Source: Melaminivora jejuensis
GTDB taxonomy: Bacteria > Pseudomonadota > Gammaproteobacteria > Burkholderiales > Burkholderiaceae_C
Assembly: GCF_017811175.1 (NCBI RefSeq)
Contig: NZ_JACWIJ010000002.1
Coordinates: 2,480,001-2,544,000 of the forward strand
DNA length: 64,000 nucleotides
Direction: 5' to 3'
This document shows positions 9,035-19,489 of the stretch, one piece after another (the first letter of the stretch is position 1; every line of letters begins with the position of its first letter). The notes beneath the pieces were generated by a model that saw only the letters and a program-made list of their open reading frames with translations, did not search any database and was not told the DNA's origin. The position numbers were made by a program, and so were the translations under genes.

Positions 9035-9915
9035 GCCGTCTCCCCCTGGGTTGCCGGGTGCGTGAAGCGCCCGCTGTTGAAGTCCTCGATGGCCTGGCGG
9101 ATCTCGGCCTGGCTGTTCATCACGAAGGGGCCGTAGCCGACGATGGGCTCGTCGATGGGCGCGCCAGTCAGCACCAGCAGCCGGGCTGCAGCATCGGCAC
9201 GGATCGCCACATCGCTGCCGTCGCGGCTGAGCAGCACCATCTGCGCCTCGCCCGCTGCCTGCGTGCCGCCCACGGTGATCTGCCCGGTCAGCACCACGAC
9301 CATGCTGGTGTGGCCCTCGGGCAGCTCCAGCGTCAGCGCGGCATCGGCCTGCAGGTTCAGATCCCAGACATTGACAGGCGTGAACGTCCTGGCCGGCCCC
9401 TTGGCGCCGCCATATTCGCCTGCGATGACCCGCGCCGTGCCGGCGCCGCCCGGCAGCTCGACCACCGGAATGTCGGCGCTCACGATGCCCTGGTAGCCCG
9501 CTGGAGCATTCTTGTCCCGGGCCGGCAGGTTGACCCACAACTGGATCATGCGAAACGGCCCGCCCGCAGCGGCAAAGGCCGGCGAGTGGTATTCCTCGTG
9601 GAGGATGCCGCCGGCAGCCGTCATCCACTGCACATCGCCCGGGCCGATGACGCCGCCGTGGCCGGCGCTGTCGCGGTGCTCGACCTCGCCGTCATAGACG
9701 ATGGTCACGGTCTCGAAGCCCCGGTGCGGGTGCTGGCCCACGCCGCGCCGCGCGCCGGTCGGCTCGAAGGTGTGCGGCCCGGCATAGTCCAGCAGCAAAA
9801 ACGGGCTGATGCGCGAACCCATGTCGTGATAGGAAAACAGCGAGCGCACCGGAAACCCGTCGCCCACCCAGTGGCCGCGCTCGTTGCCGAAGCGGCCCAG
9901 AACTCGCTTGCTCAT
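9031..9915 (-). CDS. Pirin family protein (first of a pair)
   Basis: 294 residues from ATG 9915, preceded by GGAGAAGGAC as ribosome-binding site, which decides this start over the longer frame from 9936. The bicupin fold is indicated by GVGQHPHRGFETVTIVYDGEVEHRDS and ILHEEYHSP, containing the predicted metal ligands His, His, His and Glu. It forms a two-gene operon with the overlapping pirin at 8135. The two proteins are clearly related but not close duplicates, which suggests different substrates or a heteromeric partner. Confidence 0.9.
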   Translation of the reverse strand: MSKRVLGRFGNERGHWVGDGFPVRSLFSYHDMGSRISPFLLLDYAGPHTFEPTGARRGVGQHPHRGFETVTIVYDGEVEHRDSAGHGGVIGPGDVQWMTAAGGILHEEYHSPAFAAAGGPFRMIQLWVNLPARDKNAPAGYQGIVSADIPVVELPGGAGTARVIAGEYGGAKGPARTFTPVNVWDLNLQADAALTLELPEGHTSMVVVLTGQITVGGTQAAGEAQMVLLSRDGSDVAIRADAAARLLVLTGAPIDEPIVGYGPFVMNSQAEIRQAIEDFNSGRFTHPATQGETA

Positions 9916-10130
9916 CGTCCTTCTCCAGAAAATCAAAAATAGCCTGACCCTGAAGATAGGGGCAGGACGATCCCGTTGAAATACGGCAAATGGCCGACTT
10001 TGCGTCCTGCCAACAGGACAATCCGGCAGCCATGCACCTGCTGCAGATTTTTTTGGGGGCTGTCCGCTTGCGACACATCCTGTCGCACCCCGGGCGCATC
10101 ATCCACCTCCGTTGAGACACAGGAGATGCC

Positions 10131-12229
10131 ATGCCCCGTTTTCGGCCCGGCTCGAAGCCGCACCCCCTATCCGAGGAGCAACCCGACGACCTGACCCGGC
10201 TGTGGCTGCTCAGGATCATGCAGACCCTGGGCGGGCACAAGCATTGGATCCGCTCGCATGACTTCAGGGAGGACAAGCTGGCCCGGGCGCTGGGCCTGGG
10301 GCACTGGCTGGAGGAGGAGGCCAACCGCCCCTTCAATCCCAAGGCGGTGCGCTGGGAGCTGCGCCAGTTGCACGCCCAGGCCGAGGCGCACGCTGACAGC
10401 GTCCAAAGCGCGCCGGCGCTGCGCCAGAACCTGGCGCAACTGGCAGCGCTGGCGCACTTGAGCGAGGTCGATTGCAAGATCCTCGAATTCACCTGCTGCC
10501 TGCACTGCGATTCGCTGCTGGAGGAGGCCACCGACCTGTTCGAGAACCTGTCCATCGTGCAAGTCATCGCCTGCGTGGCCACCATCCTGGCCCTGCCCGT
10601 GGATGCGGTACGCAGCGCCCTGGCACCCGGCGCGGTGCTGGCGCGTACCGGCCTGCTGACCCTGGAGCGCAATGGCCGGGGCTGGCTGCGCAGCCGGCTC
10701 GACCTGCTGTCGGAACAACTGGCGGAAATGATGCAGGTGCCGGCGTCCGATGTGCTGCACCTGCTGCGCGACAAGGTGCGCGCAGCACCCGGCGCACAGC
10801 TGCAGCTGCAGGACTACCGGCATATCCAGCCCCAGCTGGACATCGCCCTGCCCTATCTGCGCCAGATGCAGGCCAGCGGCGGGCGCGGCGTCAACATCTT
10901 CATCCACGGCGCGCCCGGCACCGGCAAGACCGAACTGGCGCGCACCCTGGCCCAGGCCCTGGGCTGCGAATTGTTCGAAGTCGCCAGCGAGGACAGCGAC
11001 GGCGACCCCATCAGCGCCGTGCGCCGCCTGCGCGCCTTCCGCGCAGCCCAGAGCTTCTTCGTCAACCGCCGCGCGCTGATGGTGTTCGACGAGGTCGAGG
11101 ACGTGTTCAACGACTGCGAAGGCCCGCTGGGTGGGCAAAGCACGGCGCAGTCGCACAAGGCCTGGATCAACCGGATGCTGGAGGACAACCCGGTGCCCAC
11201 GCTGTGGCTGTCCAACAGCGGCGCGCTGGATGCGGCCTTCATCCGCCGCTTCGATCTGGTGTTCGAGCTGCCCGTGCCGCCCCGGCGCCAGCGGCGCGGC
11301 ATCGTGCAGCGCGAATGCGCCGGGCTGCTGGACGACGCCGCCATCGAGCGCATGAGCGCGGTCGAGACCCTGGCCCCGGCGGTGGTGGCGCGCGCGGCCC
11401 GGGTGGTGCGCTGCGTTCAGGATGAGCTGCGTGAGGAGCCGGCCTCGCAGGCGCTGGAGCGGCTGGTCAACAACACCCTGCTCGCCCAGGGCCATCGGGG
11501 CTGGAGCAGCACGGCGCGCTGCGCCTGCCCCAGGTCTATGACCCGGCCTTCATCCACGCCGATACCGATCTGGCCGCCGTCGCCCGCGGCATCGCCCGGC
11601 AGCGCAGCGCCCGCCTGTGCCTGTACGGCCCGCCGGGCACCGGCAAGACGGCCTACGGGCACTGGCTGGCGCAGGAGCTGGACGCGCCGCTGCTGGTGCG
11701 GCGCGCGTCCGACCTGCAATCCAAGTGGATCGGCGAGTGCGAGAAGAACATCGCCCGCGCCTTCCACGAAGCGCGCCAGGACGGCGCCGTGCTGCTGATC
11801 GACGAGGTGGACAGCTTTCTGCAGGATCGCCGGGGCGCGCAGCGCAGCTGGGAGGTGAGCCAGGTCAATGAGATGCTGACGCAGATGGAGGCCTTCGACG
11901 GCGTCTTCATCGCCTCGACCAACCTGATGCAAGGTCTGGATCAGGCGGCGCTGCGGCGCTTCGACCTGAAGGTGAAGCTGGACTGGCTGCGACCTGCGCA
12001 GGCCTGGGAGCTGCTGCAGCGCCACTGCGCGCAAGCCGGCCTGGCCGCACCGGGGCCGCAGGAGCAGGCCCGGCTGGCGCAATTGCGCCAACTCGCCCCG
12101 GGCGACTTCGCCGCCGTGCTGCGCCAGGCGCGCTTCAAGCCGCTGCCGGACGCTGCGGCGCTGGTGGCAGCGCTGGAGGCGGAATGCGCGCTCAAGGAGG
12201 GCGGCAGGGGTGTGCTGGGCTTCGTATGA
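10131..12229 (+). CDS. Tandem AAA-domain ATPase (frameshifted in this sequence)
   Basis: After adding one base the product would be about 699 residues. RBS AGGAG precedes ATG 10131. An N-terminal helical region of about 230 residues has no recognisable family. The first AAA module has Walker A GAPGTGKTE and Walker B ALMVFDEVED. The second has GPPGTGKTAYGHWL, a pore-like SKWIGECEKNI, Walker B VLLIDEVDSF and an arginine-finger region ALRRFD. The frame breaks after LLAQGHRG at the GGGG run 11497-11500. One more G restores LEQHGALRLPQVYDP and joins both modules. No protease or membrane segment is seen, so it is probably an unfoldase or remodelling ATPase. A small conserved gene follows 51 bases later. 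Confidence 0.8.
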
Positions 12230-12280
12230 TGGCCCCGGGGCAGTGGCTGTCCCGACCCATCACCTGCAGGATCACACCTT

Positions 12281-12817
12281 ATGGACGACATCGTCAGACA
12301 GGCCATGGCCAAATGGCCGCATGTGCCGCATTGCAGCGGCTGGCTGGGCCTGGACGCGCGTGGCCGGTGGTGGCTGCGCGATGAGGCGGCGCAGGCGCTG
12401 GGCGCCTTTGCCAGCGGTGTGCCCGGCGCCCGGGGCAGTGTGCTGGAGCACGAGGGCCTGATCGCCTTCATCGGCCGCAACTATGACGTTGACGCACACG
12501 GGCAATGGTTCTTCCAGAACGGCCCGCAGCGCGTGCATGTCGAGCTGGAGGCCACGCCCTGGGTCTGGCATCTGCACGAGGATGGCCGCGTGATCGCGCA
12601 CACCGGGCGTGCCGCGCAGCCGCTTGAACTCTGGCTGGACGAGGAGGGCCGGGCCTACCTGCTGACCGACCTGGGTTTCGGCCTGGTGCGCAGCCAGGAC
12701 ATGGGCCTGGTGGCGCAGGCCGTCGAGCAGGGCCGCTGGACGCCCCAGACGCTGGCAGCGGCGGCGCTGCCGCAGCGCTTCGGTTTCATCGCCAGTCCGC
12801 AGCAGCGGGCCGCCTGA
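12281..12817 (+). CDS. Conserved hypothetical protein
   Basis: 178 residues, soluble, rich in Trp and Gly. It begins MDDIVRQAMAKWPHVP, with GWLGLDARGRWWLRD, then VLEHEGLIAFIGRNYDVD and WFFQNGPQRVHVELEATPW. I recall a DUF2946-type family with this start in Comamonadaceae but no function for it. The two similar halves (residue groups around GWLGLDARGRWWLRD and YDVDAHGQWFFQNGPQ) suggest repeated small beta units. It lies downstream of the AAA ATPase on the same strand and may be cotranscribed. Confidence 0.75.
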   Translation: MDDIVRQAMAKWPHVPHCSGWLGLDARGRWWLRDEAAQALGAFASGVPGARGSVLEHEGLIAFIGRNYDVDAHGQWFFQNGPQRVHVELEATPWVWHLHEDGRVIAHTGRAAQPLELWLDEEGRAYLLTDLGFGLVRSQDMGLVAQAVEQGRWTPQTLAAAALPQRFGFIASPQQRAA

Positions 12818-12853
12818 TCGACCGGCTTGGCCGCAAGCGCGGCAAGCCACGCT

Positions 12854-14665
12854 TCAGAAACTCTCCCACTCATCCTCTGCCTGGGCCACGGCGGCCTTGG
12901 GAGCGGGCCGGGGGGCCGCGATGGCCCGGGGCGCTGGCGGCTTGGCAGCTGCCGCCCCGGCTGTCGAGGGCGCAGCAGCCGGCGCCGGGGTGCGGCCAGC
13001 CCCTGCAGCCGGCCTGGCCAGGGCAGCAGCAGGTGCCGACGCCGGGGCCAGCGGCGCCGGCGCCGGCGCCGCCGCGGGTGTCGCCGGCTGAACGGCAGGC
13101 CGCAGCGCCGATGCGCCAGCTGCACCCGCCAGCCTGAACACCGCCACCGCCTGCACCAGCTGCCCGGCCTGCGATTTCAGGCTGCTGGCCGCTGCCGCGC
13201 TTTGCTCGACCAGGGCGGCGTTTTGCTGGGTCGTGCGATCCATCTGCACGATGGCCTCGCCGACCTGTGTCACGCCCTGGCTTTGCTCGCTGCTGGCGGC
13301 GCTGATCTCGCCCACGACATCGGTCACGCGCTGGATGGCCGAGACCACCTCGCGCATGGTCGCGCCGGCACGCTCGGCCAGCGCCGTGCCGGCCTGCACG
13401 CGCTCGCTGCTGGCGTCGATCAGCTGCTTGATCTCCTTGGCCGCCTCGGCGCTGCGCCCGGCCAGGGTGCGCACCTCGCCGGCCACTACGGCAAAGCCCC
13501 GGCCCTGCTCGCCGGCGCGCGCGGCCTCCACGGCGGCGTTGAGCGCCAGGATGTTGGTCTGGAAGGCGATGCCGTCGATGACCTGGATGATGTCGCCGAT
13601 CCTGCTGCTGGCCGCGCTGATGCCCTGCATGGTCTGCTCGACCTCGCCAACCACCTGCCCGCCCTGCTGCGCGACGTTGGAGGCGTTGAGGGCCAGCTGG
13701 TTGGCCGCGCGCGCGCTGTCGGCGTTCTGGCGCACGGTGGAGCCCAGCTCCTCCATGGCCGCCGAGGTCTGCTCCAGCGCGCTGGCCTGCTGCTCGGTGC
13801 GCGCCGACAGGTCGTTGTTGCCCTGAGCAATCTCGCTGCTGGCGGCAGCCACGCCCTCGGCATTGCGGCGCACTTCACCGACGATGCCGGCCAGGCGCGA
13901 CTGCATGTGCGCCAGCGCCTGCAGCAGCTGGCCGGTCTCGTCGTGCGCCGTGCTGGCCAGGGGCTGCGTCAGGTCGCCTTCGGCGATGCGCTCGGCGGCG
14001 CGCGTGCCCTGGCGCAGCGGCTGCGTGATGGAGCGCGTCACCCACCAGGCCATGAGCAGGCCCAGCGCCAGCGCCAGCGCCAGGCCGGCGCCCAGCAGCG
14101 CCTGGCTGGTGCTGGCCAGGCTCTGCGTGCCCTGCTGGCCGGCGAGCAGCCGGGTTTCCATATCGGCACGCAGGGCGGCCAGCGCCTGCAGGTATTTTTC
14201 TGCCAGCGGACGCAACTGCTCGTCCACCATGGTCGAGATGGCCGGCTCGCCGCCGCGGTGCAGCTCGCGGATTTCATCGAGCTTGGCCTGGTAGGCCTGG
14301 CGGGCTGCCTGGATGGGCGCCAGCAGCGCCTGGCCGGCGCCATCCTGCACCAGCTCGGCGGTGCGCTGGGCCTTGGCGTCGGTGAGCTTCATGTCCGCCT
14401 CGATGTCGGCGGTGAGCTTTTCCATGTAGGCCAGCTCGATGGCTTTCAGGAAGGCTTCCGAGCGCACCCAGTTCAGCCGCACCAGGGCCGCCCACTCCTC
14501 GACCACCAGGCGCTGCTCGATCTCCCGCGTGGCGACGCGCTCGCCAGCCTCGCTGAGCACGCCAATGCGCCACATGCCCGACAGCGCCAGCACGGCAGTG
14601 ATGATCAGAATCAGGCCGAAACCCAGCCCCAGGCGCACGCCCACACGCAAATTGTTCAGTCCCAT
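12854..14665 (-). CDS. Methyl-accepting chemotaxis protein with a four-helix-bundle sensor
   Basis: 603 residues. TM1 is about residues 10-30, followed by a periplasmic helical segment of about 160 residues and TM2 at about 190-210 ([18 protein letters not shown]). Then come a HAMP domain and the conserved signalling hairpin [20 protein letters not shown] with [16 protein letters not shown] long Ala/Pro linker ends in DEWESF, a C-terminal pentapeptide of the WxxF type that tethers CheR or CheB. The receptor should therefore bind the adaptation enzymes itself. The ligand is unknown. It is a single transcription unit on the minus strand. Confidence 0.93.
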   Translation of the reverse strand: MGLNNLRVGVRLGLGFGLILIITAVLALSGMWRIGVLSEAGERVATREIEQRLVVEEWAALVRLNWVRSEAFLKAIELAYMEKLTADIEADMKLTDAKAQRTAELVQDGAGQALLAPIQAARQAYQAKLDEIRELHRGGEPAISTMVDEQLRPLAEKYLQALAALRADMETRLLAGQQGTQSLASTSQALLGAGLALALALGLLMAWWVTRSITQPLRQGTRAAERIAEGDLTQPLASTAHDETGQLLQALAHMQSRLAGIVGEVRRNAEGVAAASSEIAQGNNDLSARTEQQASALEQTSAAMEELGSTVRQNADSARAANQLALNASNVAQQGGQVVGEVEQTMQGISAASSRIGDIIQVIDGIAFQTNILALNAAVEAARAGEQGRGFAVVAGEVRTLAGRSAEAAKEIKQLIDASSERVQAGTALAERAGATMREVVSAIQRVTDVVGEISAASSEQSQGVTQVGEAIVQMDRTTQQNAALVEQSAAAASSLKSQAGQLVQAVAVFRLAGAAGASALRPAVQPATPAAAPAPAPLAPASAPAAALARPAAGAGRTPAPAAAPSTAGAAAAKPPAPRAIAAPRPAPKAAVAQAEDEWESF

Positions 14666-14765
14666 AGGTCAAATCCACCCACTCGGCGCCGGGAGCCAAA
14701 CGCCCGGCAGGCTGGCGAGGGTAGTGCCGATTACGAGCGGCCCCTATGGGCACAATCCTGTAGGG

Positions 14766-14785
14766 ACTGTCATGTAAGCGACAGT
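14766..14785. promoter_or_regulatory. Small inverted repeat upstream of the chemoreceptor gene
   Basis: ACTGTC, 8-base spacer, GACAGT. It lies in the 148-base gap between the receptor start and the pseudouridine synthase stop. It could be an operator; a chance match cannot be excluded. Confidence 0.3.
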
Positions 14786-14813
14786 AACAGGGAGAGATCG
14801 CGCACCACCGCCC

Positions 14814-15680
14814 TCAGAAGCGCTCATCCGGCCCCAGGTAGCGCCATTGCCCCACGGGCAGCTGTCCCAGCTGCACCCGGCCAATGCGGATGCGCTTGAG
14901 GCCGACCACCTTCAGGCCGACTTGCTCGCACATGCGCCGGATCTGGCGCTTCTTGCCCTCGGCCAGCACAAAGCGCAGCTGCTCGGGGTTTTGCCACTCG
15001 ACCTGCGCGGGCTTGAGCGGCTTGCCGTCCAGGGCGAGGCCGTGGCGCAGCAGGGCCAGCTGCTGCGCCGGAAAGGCGGCGCGCACGTCCTGGGCGATGT
15101 CGCCGTACTGCACGCGCACCAGGTATTCCTTGTCGATGGTCGAGTCCTCGCCGATCAGCTGGCGCGCCACGCGCCCGTCCTGGGTCAGCACCAGCAGGCC
15201 TACCGAGTCGATGTCCAGCCGCCCGCACGGCGCCAGGCCACGCAGCTGCGCCGGCGAAAAGCGCGTGCGGCTGGCATCGCCCGACCAGTGCGTGCGCGGG
15301 CCGATCAGCGTGGCCGCCGGGGTGTGGCCGTCCTCGGCCTGGCCGCTGACGTAGCCCATGGGCTTGTGCAGCACGATGGTGACCTGCTCGCGCTGCTGGC
15401 CGCGCGCGGCGCGATCGACTTCGATGCGCGCCTGCGTGCCGACCTGCTGGCCCATCTCGGCCACCCGGCCATCGACGCGCACCCAGCCGCGCGCGATCCA
15501 CTCGTCGGCCTCGCGGCGCGAGCACAGGCCCAGCTCGGCCATGCGCTTGTTCAGGCGCTGCAGGCCGGACGCGCCGGCGGGCGCTGGCGGGCGCGCCTGG
15601 GCGGTGGCAGCAGGGCCAGGTGATTGCCGGCTGGTTGACTGCGGGCTGGGCCGGGCGTACACGGGCGCTGGCCTGGCCAC
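14814..15680 (-). CDS. Pseudouridine synthase, RluF/RluE type (RsuA family)
   Basis: 288 residues from GTG 15680. Converts uridine to pseudouridine in rRNA. An S4 RNA-binding domain (LNKRMAELGLCSRREADEWIARG) precedes the catalytic domain, with the nucleophilic Asp in PCGRLDIDSVGLLVL and the family end motif KKRQIRRMCEQVGLKV. The N-terminus is uncertain. An ATG at 15801 (MSDRPARPH) would join this frame through RPRLTLRRS if one base were added in the G run at 15768-15772, so the true protein may be about 40 residues longer. Confidence 0.88.
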   Translation of the reverse strand: MARPAPVYARPSPQSTSRQSPGPAATAQARPPAPAGASGLQRLNKRMAELGLCSRREADEWIARGWVRVDGRVAEMGQQVGTQARIEVDRAARGQQREQVTIVLHKPMGYVSGQAEDGHTPAATLIGPRTHWSGDASRTRFSPAQLRGLAPCGRLDIDSVGLLVLTQDGRVARQLIGEDSTIDKEYLVRVQYGDIAQDVRAAFPAQQLALLRHGLALDGKPLKPAQVEWQNPEQLRFVLAEGKKRQIRRMCEQVGLKVVGLKRIRIGRVQLGQLPVGQWRYLGPDERF

Positions 15681-15806
15681 GGCGGCTCTGGCCGCAGGAG
15701 ACGGCGCAGAGGCAGCAGGCTGGGCCGCTGCCGAGCGGCGCAGCGTCAGGCGTGGCCGGTCAGGAGTGGGGGCGGATGGGGGCGGGCGGGCCGGTCGGAC
15801 ATGCGC

Positions 15807-16571
15807 CTATTGTCGCGCGCGCCGGGGGCGAGCATCGCCGTGCCGGGCCAGGGCCGGCGCATGGGCGAACTGGCCGCTGCGCAGCGCCGCCAGATCAAGC
15901 ACGCGCAGGCCGCCGTACTCGACGCGGATCACGCCGCAGCCTTCCAGAAAGGCCAGCGCCTCGTTGACCCGCTGGCGCGACAGGCCGACCAGGTAGGCCA
16001 GCTCCTGCTGGGTGATGCGCAAGACATCGCCCACGCCCGGATACAGCACCGGGTTGAACAGCGAGGCCAGGCTGCGCGCCACGCGCAGGTCGGGGCTGTT
16101 CATGCGGTCGATCTCGCGCGCGGCGATGAACTGGCCCAGCCGCTCGTTGAGCTGGTTCATGATGAAGCGGTTGAAGCCGATGGAGTGATCGAGCAGCCAG
16201 TGGAAGGTCTCGATGGGCAGGCCGGCCACGACGCTGCGCCGCAGCGCCTGGATGTTGTAGCGGTAGGGTTCGCGCTTGACGGCCGTGCCCTCACCGAACC
16301 AGCCGCCGGGCGGCACGCCAGTGAAGGTCATGGTCAGGCCGTCGGCGTTGTCGGCGCTCATCTTGAGCAGGCCCTCGACCAAGCCGAACCAGTAGGTCAC
16401 GGGCCGGCCGATGCGGCAAACGTAGTCGCCCGCGCGCGCATCGCCCACGACGATGGCGCCGGTGGCGCGCTCGCGCTCCGCCGGCAGCAGGCGCTCCAGC
16501 CAGGGAATGCCGTGCAGCTCGTCGGCGGTGGGCGGGCGGCGGCGCTGGTGCAGCGGGGCGTCTTGCGTCAT
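15807..16571 (-). CDS. Crp/Fnr family transcriptional regulator
   Basis: 254 residues from ATG 16571 (MTQDAPLHQ). An N-terminal cyclic-nucleotide-binding-like beta roll (AGDYVCRIGRPVTYWFGLVEG, then GGWFGEGT) is followed by a dimer helix and a helix-turn-helix with ITQQELAYLVGLSRQRVNEAL. No cysteine cluster is present at the N-terminus, so it is not an oxygen sensor of the FNR type. The cyclic-nucleotide Arg-Ser signature is not evident either. Target genes are unknown. Confidence 0.9.
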   Translation of the reverse strand: MTQDAPLHQRRRPPTADELHGIPWLERLLPAERERATGAIVVGDARAGDYVCRIGRPVTYWFGLVEGLLKMSADNADGLTMTFTGVPPGGWFGEGTAVKREPYRYNIQALRRSVVAGLPIETFHWLLDHSIGFNRFIMNQLNERLGQFIAAREIDRMNSPDLRVARSLASLFNPVLYPGVGDVLRITQQELAYLVGLSRQRVNEALAFLEGCGVIRVEYGGLRVLDLAALRSGQFAHAPALARHGDARPRRARQ

Positions 16572-16680
16572 GGCTTGAGCTTGTCGGCAAAGGCCGGCGC
16601 CGGGCAGCCGGGAATACCACGAGGGCCGCGCGGCCCGCATGGCCGCCCGGGTGCAGCACGGCCTGGCGCCCATGCAAGCG

Positions 16681-16747
16681 AATGATTTTTGCTATATAAA
16701 ATATAGCTATCATCGCTTGCCAGTATTGGCTTTCCAGCGGTTTTCAT
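16681..16747 (-). repeat. Dispersed repeat, copy 2
   Basis: On the minus strand: TGGCAAGCGATGATAGCTAT followed by an AT-rich tail. It lies between the Crp gene and gspB and overlaps the last few bases of gspB (stop at 16744-16746). Confidence 0.75.
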
Positions 16748-17538
16748 GCAGATTGTGCCGCCTGCGCCCAGCGCTGGCCCTGGTAGCGCCAGATGACGCG
16801 CGCCGGCTCGATGCGCTCCAGCACCAGGCCGGGCGCGGCGGCCTCGCCTTCGTGCAGCACCTGGCCGTTGACGATGGCCATGCGGTGCAGCGGGTTGGCC
16901 GAGTAGGTGATGCCGGCCAGCCGCAGGGCCGGTAGCTGGGCGCGGGTGGCGGGCGGCAGGTCTTGCAGCGCGGGCACGGCTGGGCTGTCCGCTGCCGTGG
17001 CGACGGGTGTGGCGGTGGGGGTGGCGCTGGGTGCGGCGGCAGCAGCCCGGGCAGCGGGTGCGCTGGGTGCGCTGGCCGCCGGGGTGGCCTTCTTGCTCGG
17101 CGCTGGCGGGCGAGGAGGTGCTGCCGGCAACACCGCCGGGGCAGGCTTGGGCGCTCCCCTGGCTGCGGCGGCAGGGTCTGCAGGCGCAGGAACAGGTGCA
17201 GCAGGTGCCGGAGCAGCAACCGAAGCAGTAACCGGAGCAGCATCTGGAGTGGCAACCGGCGCAGCGGCAGACGCCACCACCGCAGCGGTGCCAGGGGCGG
17301 TGCCAGCAGCGCTGGCCGATCCGGCAGGTGCCGCCCCGGCGCGGCCCAGCCACCAGGCCAGTGCCAGCAGCGCTGCGCCGCCCAGCACGGCGGCTGCCAG
17401 CCACAGGCCGCGGCCCGCCGGCCCCGCTGGCGCCACCTGCGGCAAGGCGGCAGCGCTGGCCGGCGTGTGCAGGTCGGGCAGCGCGCCGCGCTGGCGTTCG
17501 CTCTGGGCGCGCCGCAGCGCATCGAGGATGTAGGACAT
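16744..17538 (-). CDS. gspB: GspB-like type II secretion assembly protein
   Basis: 264 residues. Starts MSYILDALRRAQSERQRG, the cytoplasmic signature of GspB/PulB, then one membrane segment (LWLAAAVLGGAALLALAWWL, about 46-66). A Pro/Ala-rich periplasmic spacer of about 110 residues follows, then the conserved C-terminal domain LRLAGITYSANPLHRMAIVNG. GspB works with the ExeA/GspA ATPase to insert the GspD secretin through peptidoglycan. It begins 6 bases after the exeA stop. The main gsp operon is not in the window. The low-complexity linker is built from short imperfect repeats. Confidence 0.9.
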   Translation of the reverse strand: MSYILDALRRAQSERQRGALPDLHTPASAAALPQVAPAGPAGRGLWLAAAVLGGAALLALAWWLGRAGAAPAGSASAAGTAPGTAAVVASAAAPVATPDAAPVTASVAAPAPAAPVPAPADPAAAARGAPKPAPAVLPAAPPRPPAPSKKATPAASAPSAPAARAAAAAPSATPTATPVATAADSPAVPALQDLPPATRAQLPALRLAGITYSANPLHRMAIVNGQVLHEGEAAAPGLVLERIEPARVIWRYQGQRWAQAAQSA

Positions 17539-17544
17539 GGGTTT

Positions 17545-19271
17545 TCAGCCGCCGCGTTGCGAAAGGCGCGGCTCGGCGACGCCGGCAGCGCGGTTGAGAA
17601 GCATCAGAGTCAGCGGGCCGGCCTGGCCATCGGGCGTCAGGCCCTGCTCGCTCTGGAAGCGGCGCACGCGCGCGCTCGGGTCTGCCTCGCCGGAGTCCGC
17701 ATTCCTGCGCCCGGCCCGGGGCGATTGGTCGGCGCCTTGCTGCCTTGCAGACGTGCCAGCTGCTGCTCCAGCCAGATGGCAGCGGCGCTGCCGGCGGGCG
17801 GCGTGCCGGATGCCGGCCAGCCGGCGGGCGCACGCCACAGCGTGGCCAGGCCGCCTTGCCACAGCGGCGTCAGCTCGGCCAGCGGCACGCTCAGCCGGGC
17901 GCCGCCGGCGCCGGCCAGCAACGCCTGCTCGCCATCAAGCGCCAGCAGGGCCAGCACCCGCACCACACTGCCAGCGCCGGGCGGCTGCAGGGTCAGCAGC
18001 GCCGGGCGGTCGAGCTGGCGCAACTGTGCCAGGCTGGAGCGGCGCGTGCGCCAGCAGCGCAGGTCGCTGCGCGCCAGGGCGGCGCAGATATCGGCGGCAT
18101 CGGGCGGCACACTCGCCTGCCAGGCGCGCGCCAGCTGGCCCCAGCCAGCGGCCTCCCCTGCGCCGGCCTCGGGCTGGGCGGCCAGCCATTGCGCCAATGC
18201 GGAGGGCGGCGGCGCCCCGTCCTCCTGCCCCTTGCCCGCTGGCGCACCGGCATCCGGGGCCGCAGCGGATACCGCACTGGCAGCTGCCGCACTCGCCTTC
18301 GGGCTGCCGATTGCTGCCGCTGTCTGTTGCCCGGTGCCACCGGGAACACGCCAGCCCAGGCCCCAGCCAAGTGCCGCCACCAGCGCCGCACCCGCCAGCG
18401 CCCCGGCACCCACAGCGCGCCATGCCGGGCGCGCCGGCGCCACGCGGTGTGCGCCGCCGAAGACCTCCCGGGCGGCCCGGCGCAGCGTGGCCGGGCGCAC
18501 TTCGCGCTCGCCCCGGCTATAGGCGCCCAGCAGCGCGCGGTCGCACAGCACATTGATGCGCCGGGGCACGCCGCCGCTGAGGGTGTGGATCAGCGCCAGG
18601 GCGCGCCGGTCGAAGGGCAGCGGGCCGCGCAGTCCGGCCACGGCCAGGCGGTGGGCGACGTACTGCGCCGTCTCCGCACGGCTGAGCGCCTGCAGGTGGT
18701 AGCGCGCAATCACGCGCTGCGCCAGCTGCTCCAGCTGCGGCTGCGCCACCAGCGCGCGCAGCTCGGGCTGGCCGATCAGGATGATCTGCAGCAGCTTGGC
18801 CTCGCTGGTCTCCAGGTTGGTCAGCAGGCGCAACTGCTCCAGCACTTCAGGCGCCAGGTTCTGCGCCTCGTCGATGACCAGCACGCTGGTGCGCCCGGCA
18901 GCGTGCGCGCGCAGCAGGAATTCATTGAGCGGGTCGATGCAGTCCTTGACGGTCTCCAGGCCGTGCGCCGCAGGCGGGCGCGCCACGCCGAACTCGTCGC
19001 AGATCGAGCGCAGCAGCTCGACCACGGTCAGGCGCGGATTGAAGATATAGGCCACGCTGCAGCTGTCCGGCACCTGCTCCAGAAAGCAGCGGCACACGGT
19101 GGTCTTGCCGGTGCCGACCTCGCCCGTGAGCAGCACGAAGCCGCCGCCCGCCTGCAGCCCGTACAGCAGATGGGCCAGCGCTTCGCGGTGGCGCTCGCTC
19201 ATGAACAGCAGGCGCGGATCAGGCGCGATGGAAAACGGCGGCTGCTCCAGGCCGAAAAAGGGGGCGTACAT
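17545..19271 (-). CDS. ExeA/GspA-like AAA ATPase with peptidoglycan-binding tail (frameshifted in this sequence)
   Basis: About 575 residues if one base is restored. ATG 19271 gives MYAPFFGLEQPPFSIAPDPR. The AAA module has Walker A GEVGTGKTT and Walker B SVLVIDEAQNLAPE. A membrane segment (about residue 305, AVGAGALAGAALVAALGWGL) leads to a periplasmic part. Reading breaks near a GGGG run at plus 17718-17721. Beyond it the correct frame gives SARVRRFQSEQGLTPDG and GPLTLMLLNR, the peptidoglycan-binding domain of ExeA. Without repair the protein ends in unrelated Arg/Ala-rich residues. It forms an operon with gspB and helps secretin assembly. Confidence 0.87.
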
Positions 19272-19489
19272 GGGAGTGAGGATAGTGCTGCGGGCCAGAG
19301 CGGGGCGGCATGTCGGCCAAAGTCGCATCATCAGGGTTTGATCCCTCAGGATTAACCCCTAAATTGTCGTTGGGTGGACAAGATAACGTCAAAGTCGTTC
19401 CTACCATTGCGGCCAATCCGATTGCGAAACGCCTTGGGCATACGCCGACACAGGTGCTCGCTAGCCCCCGAACCCGACAGGAACCGGAA

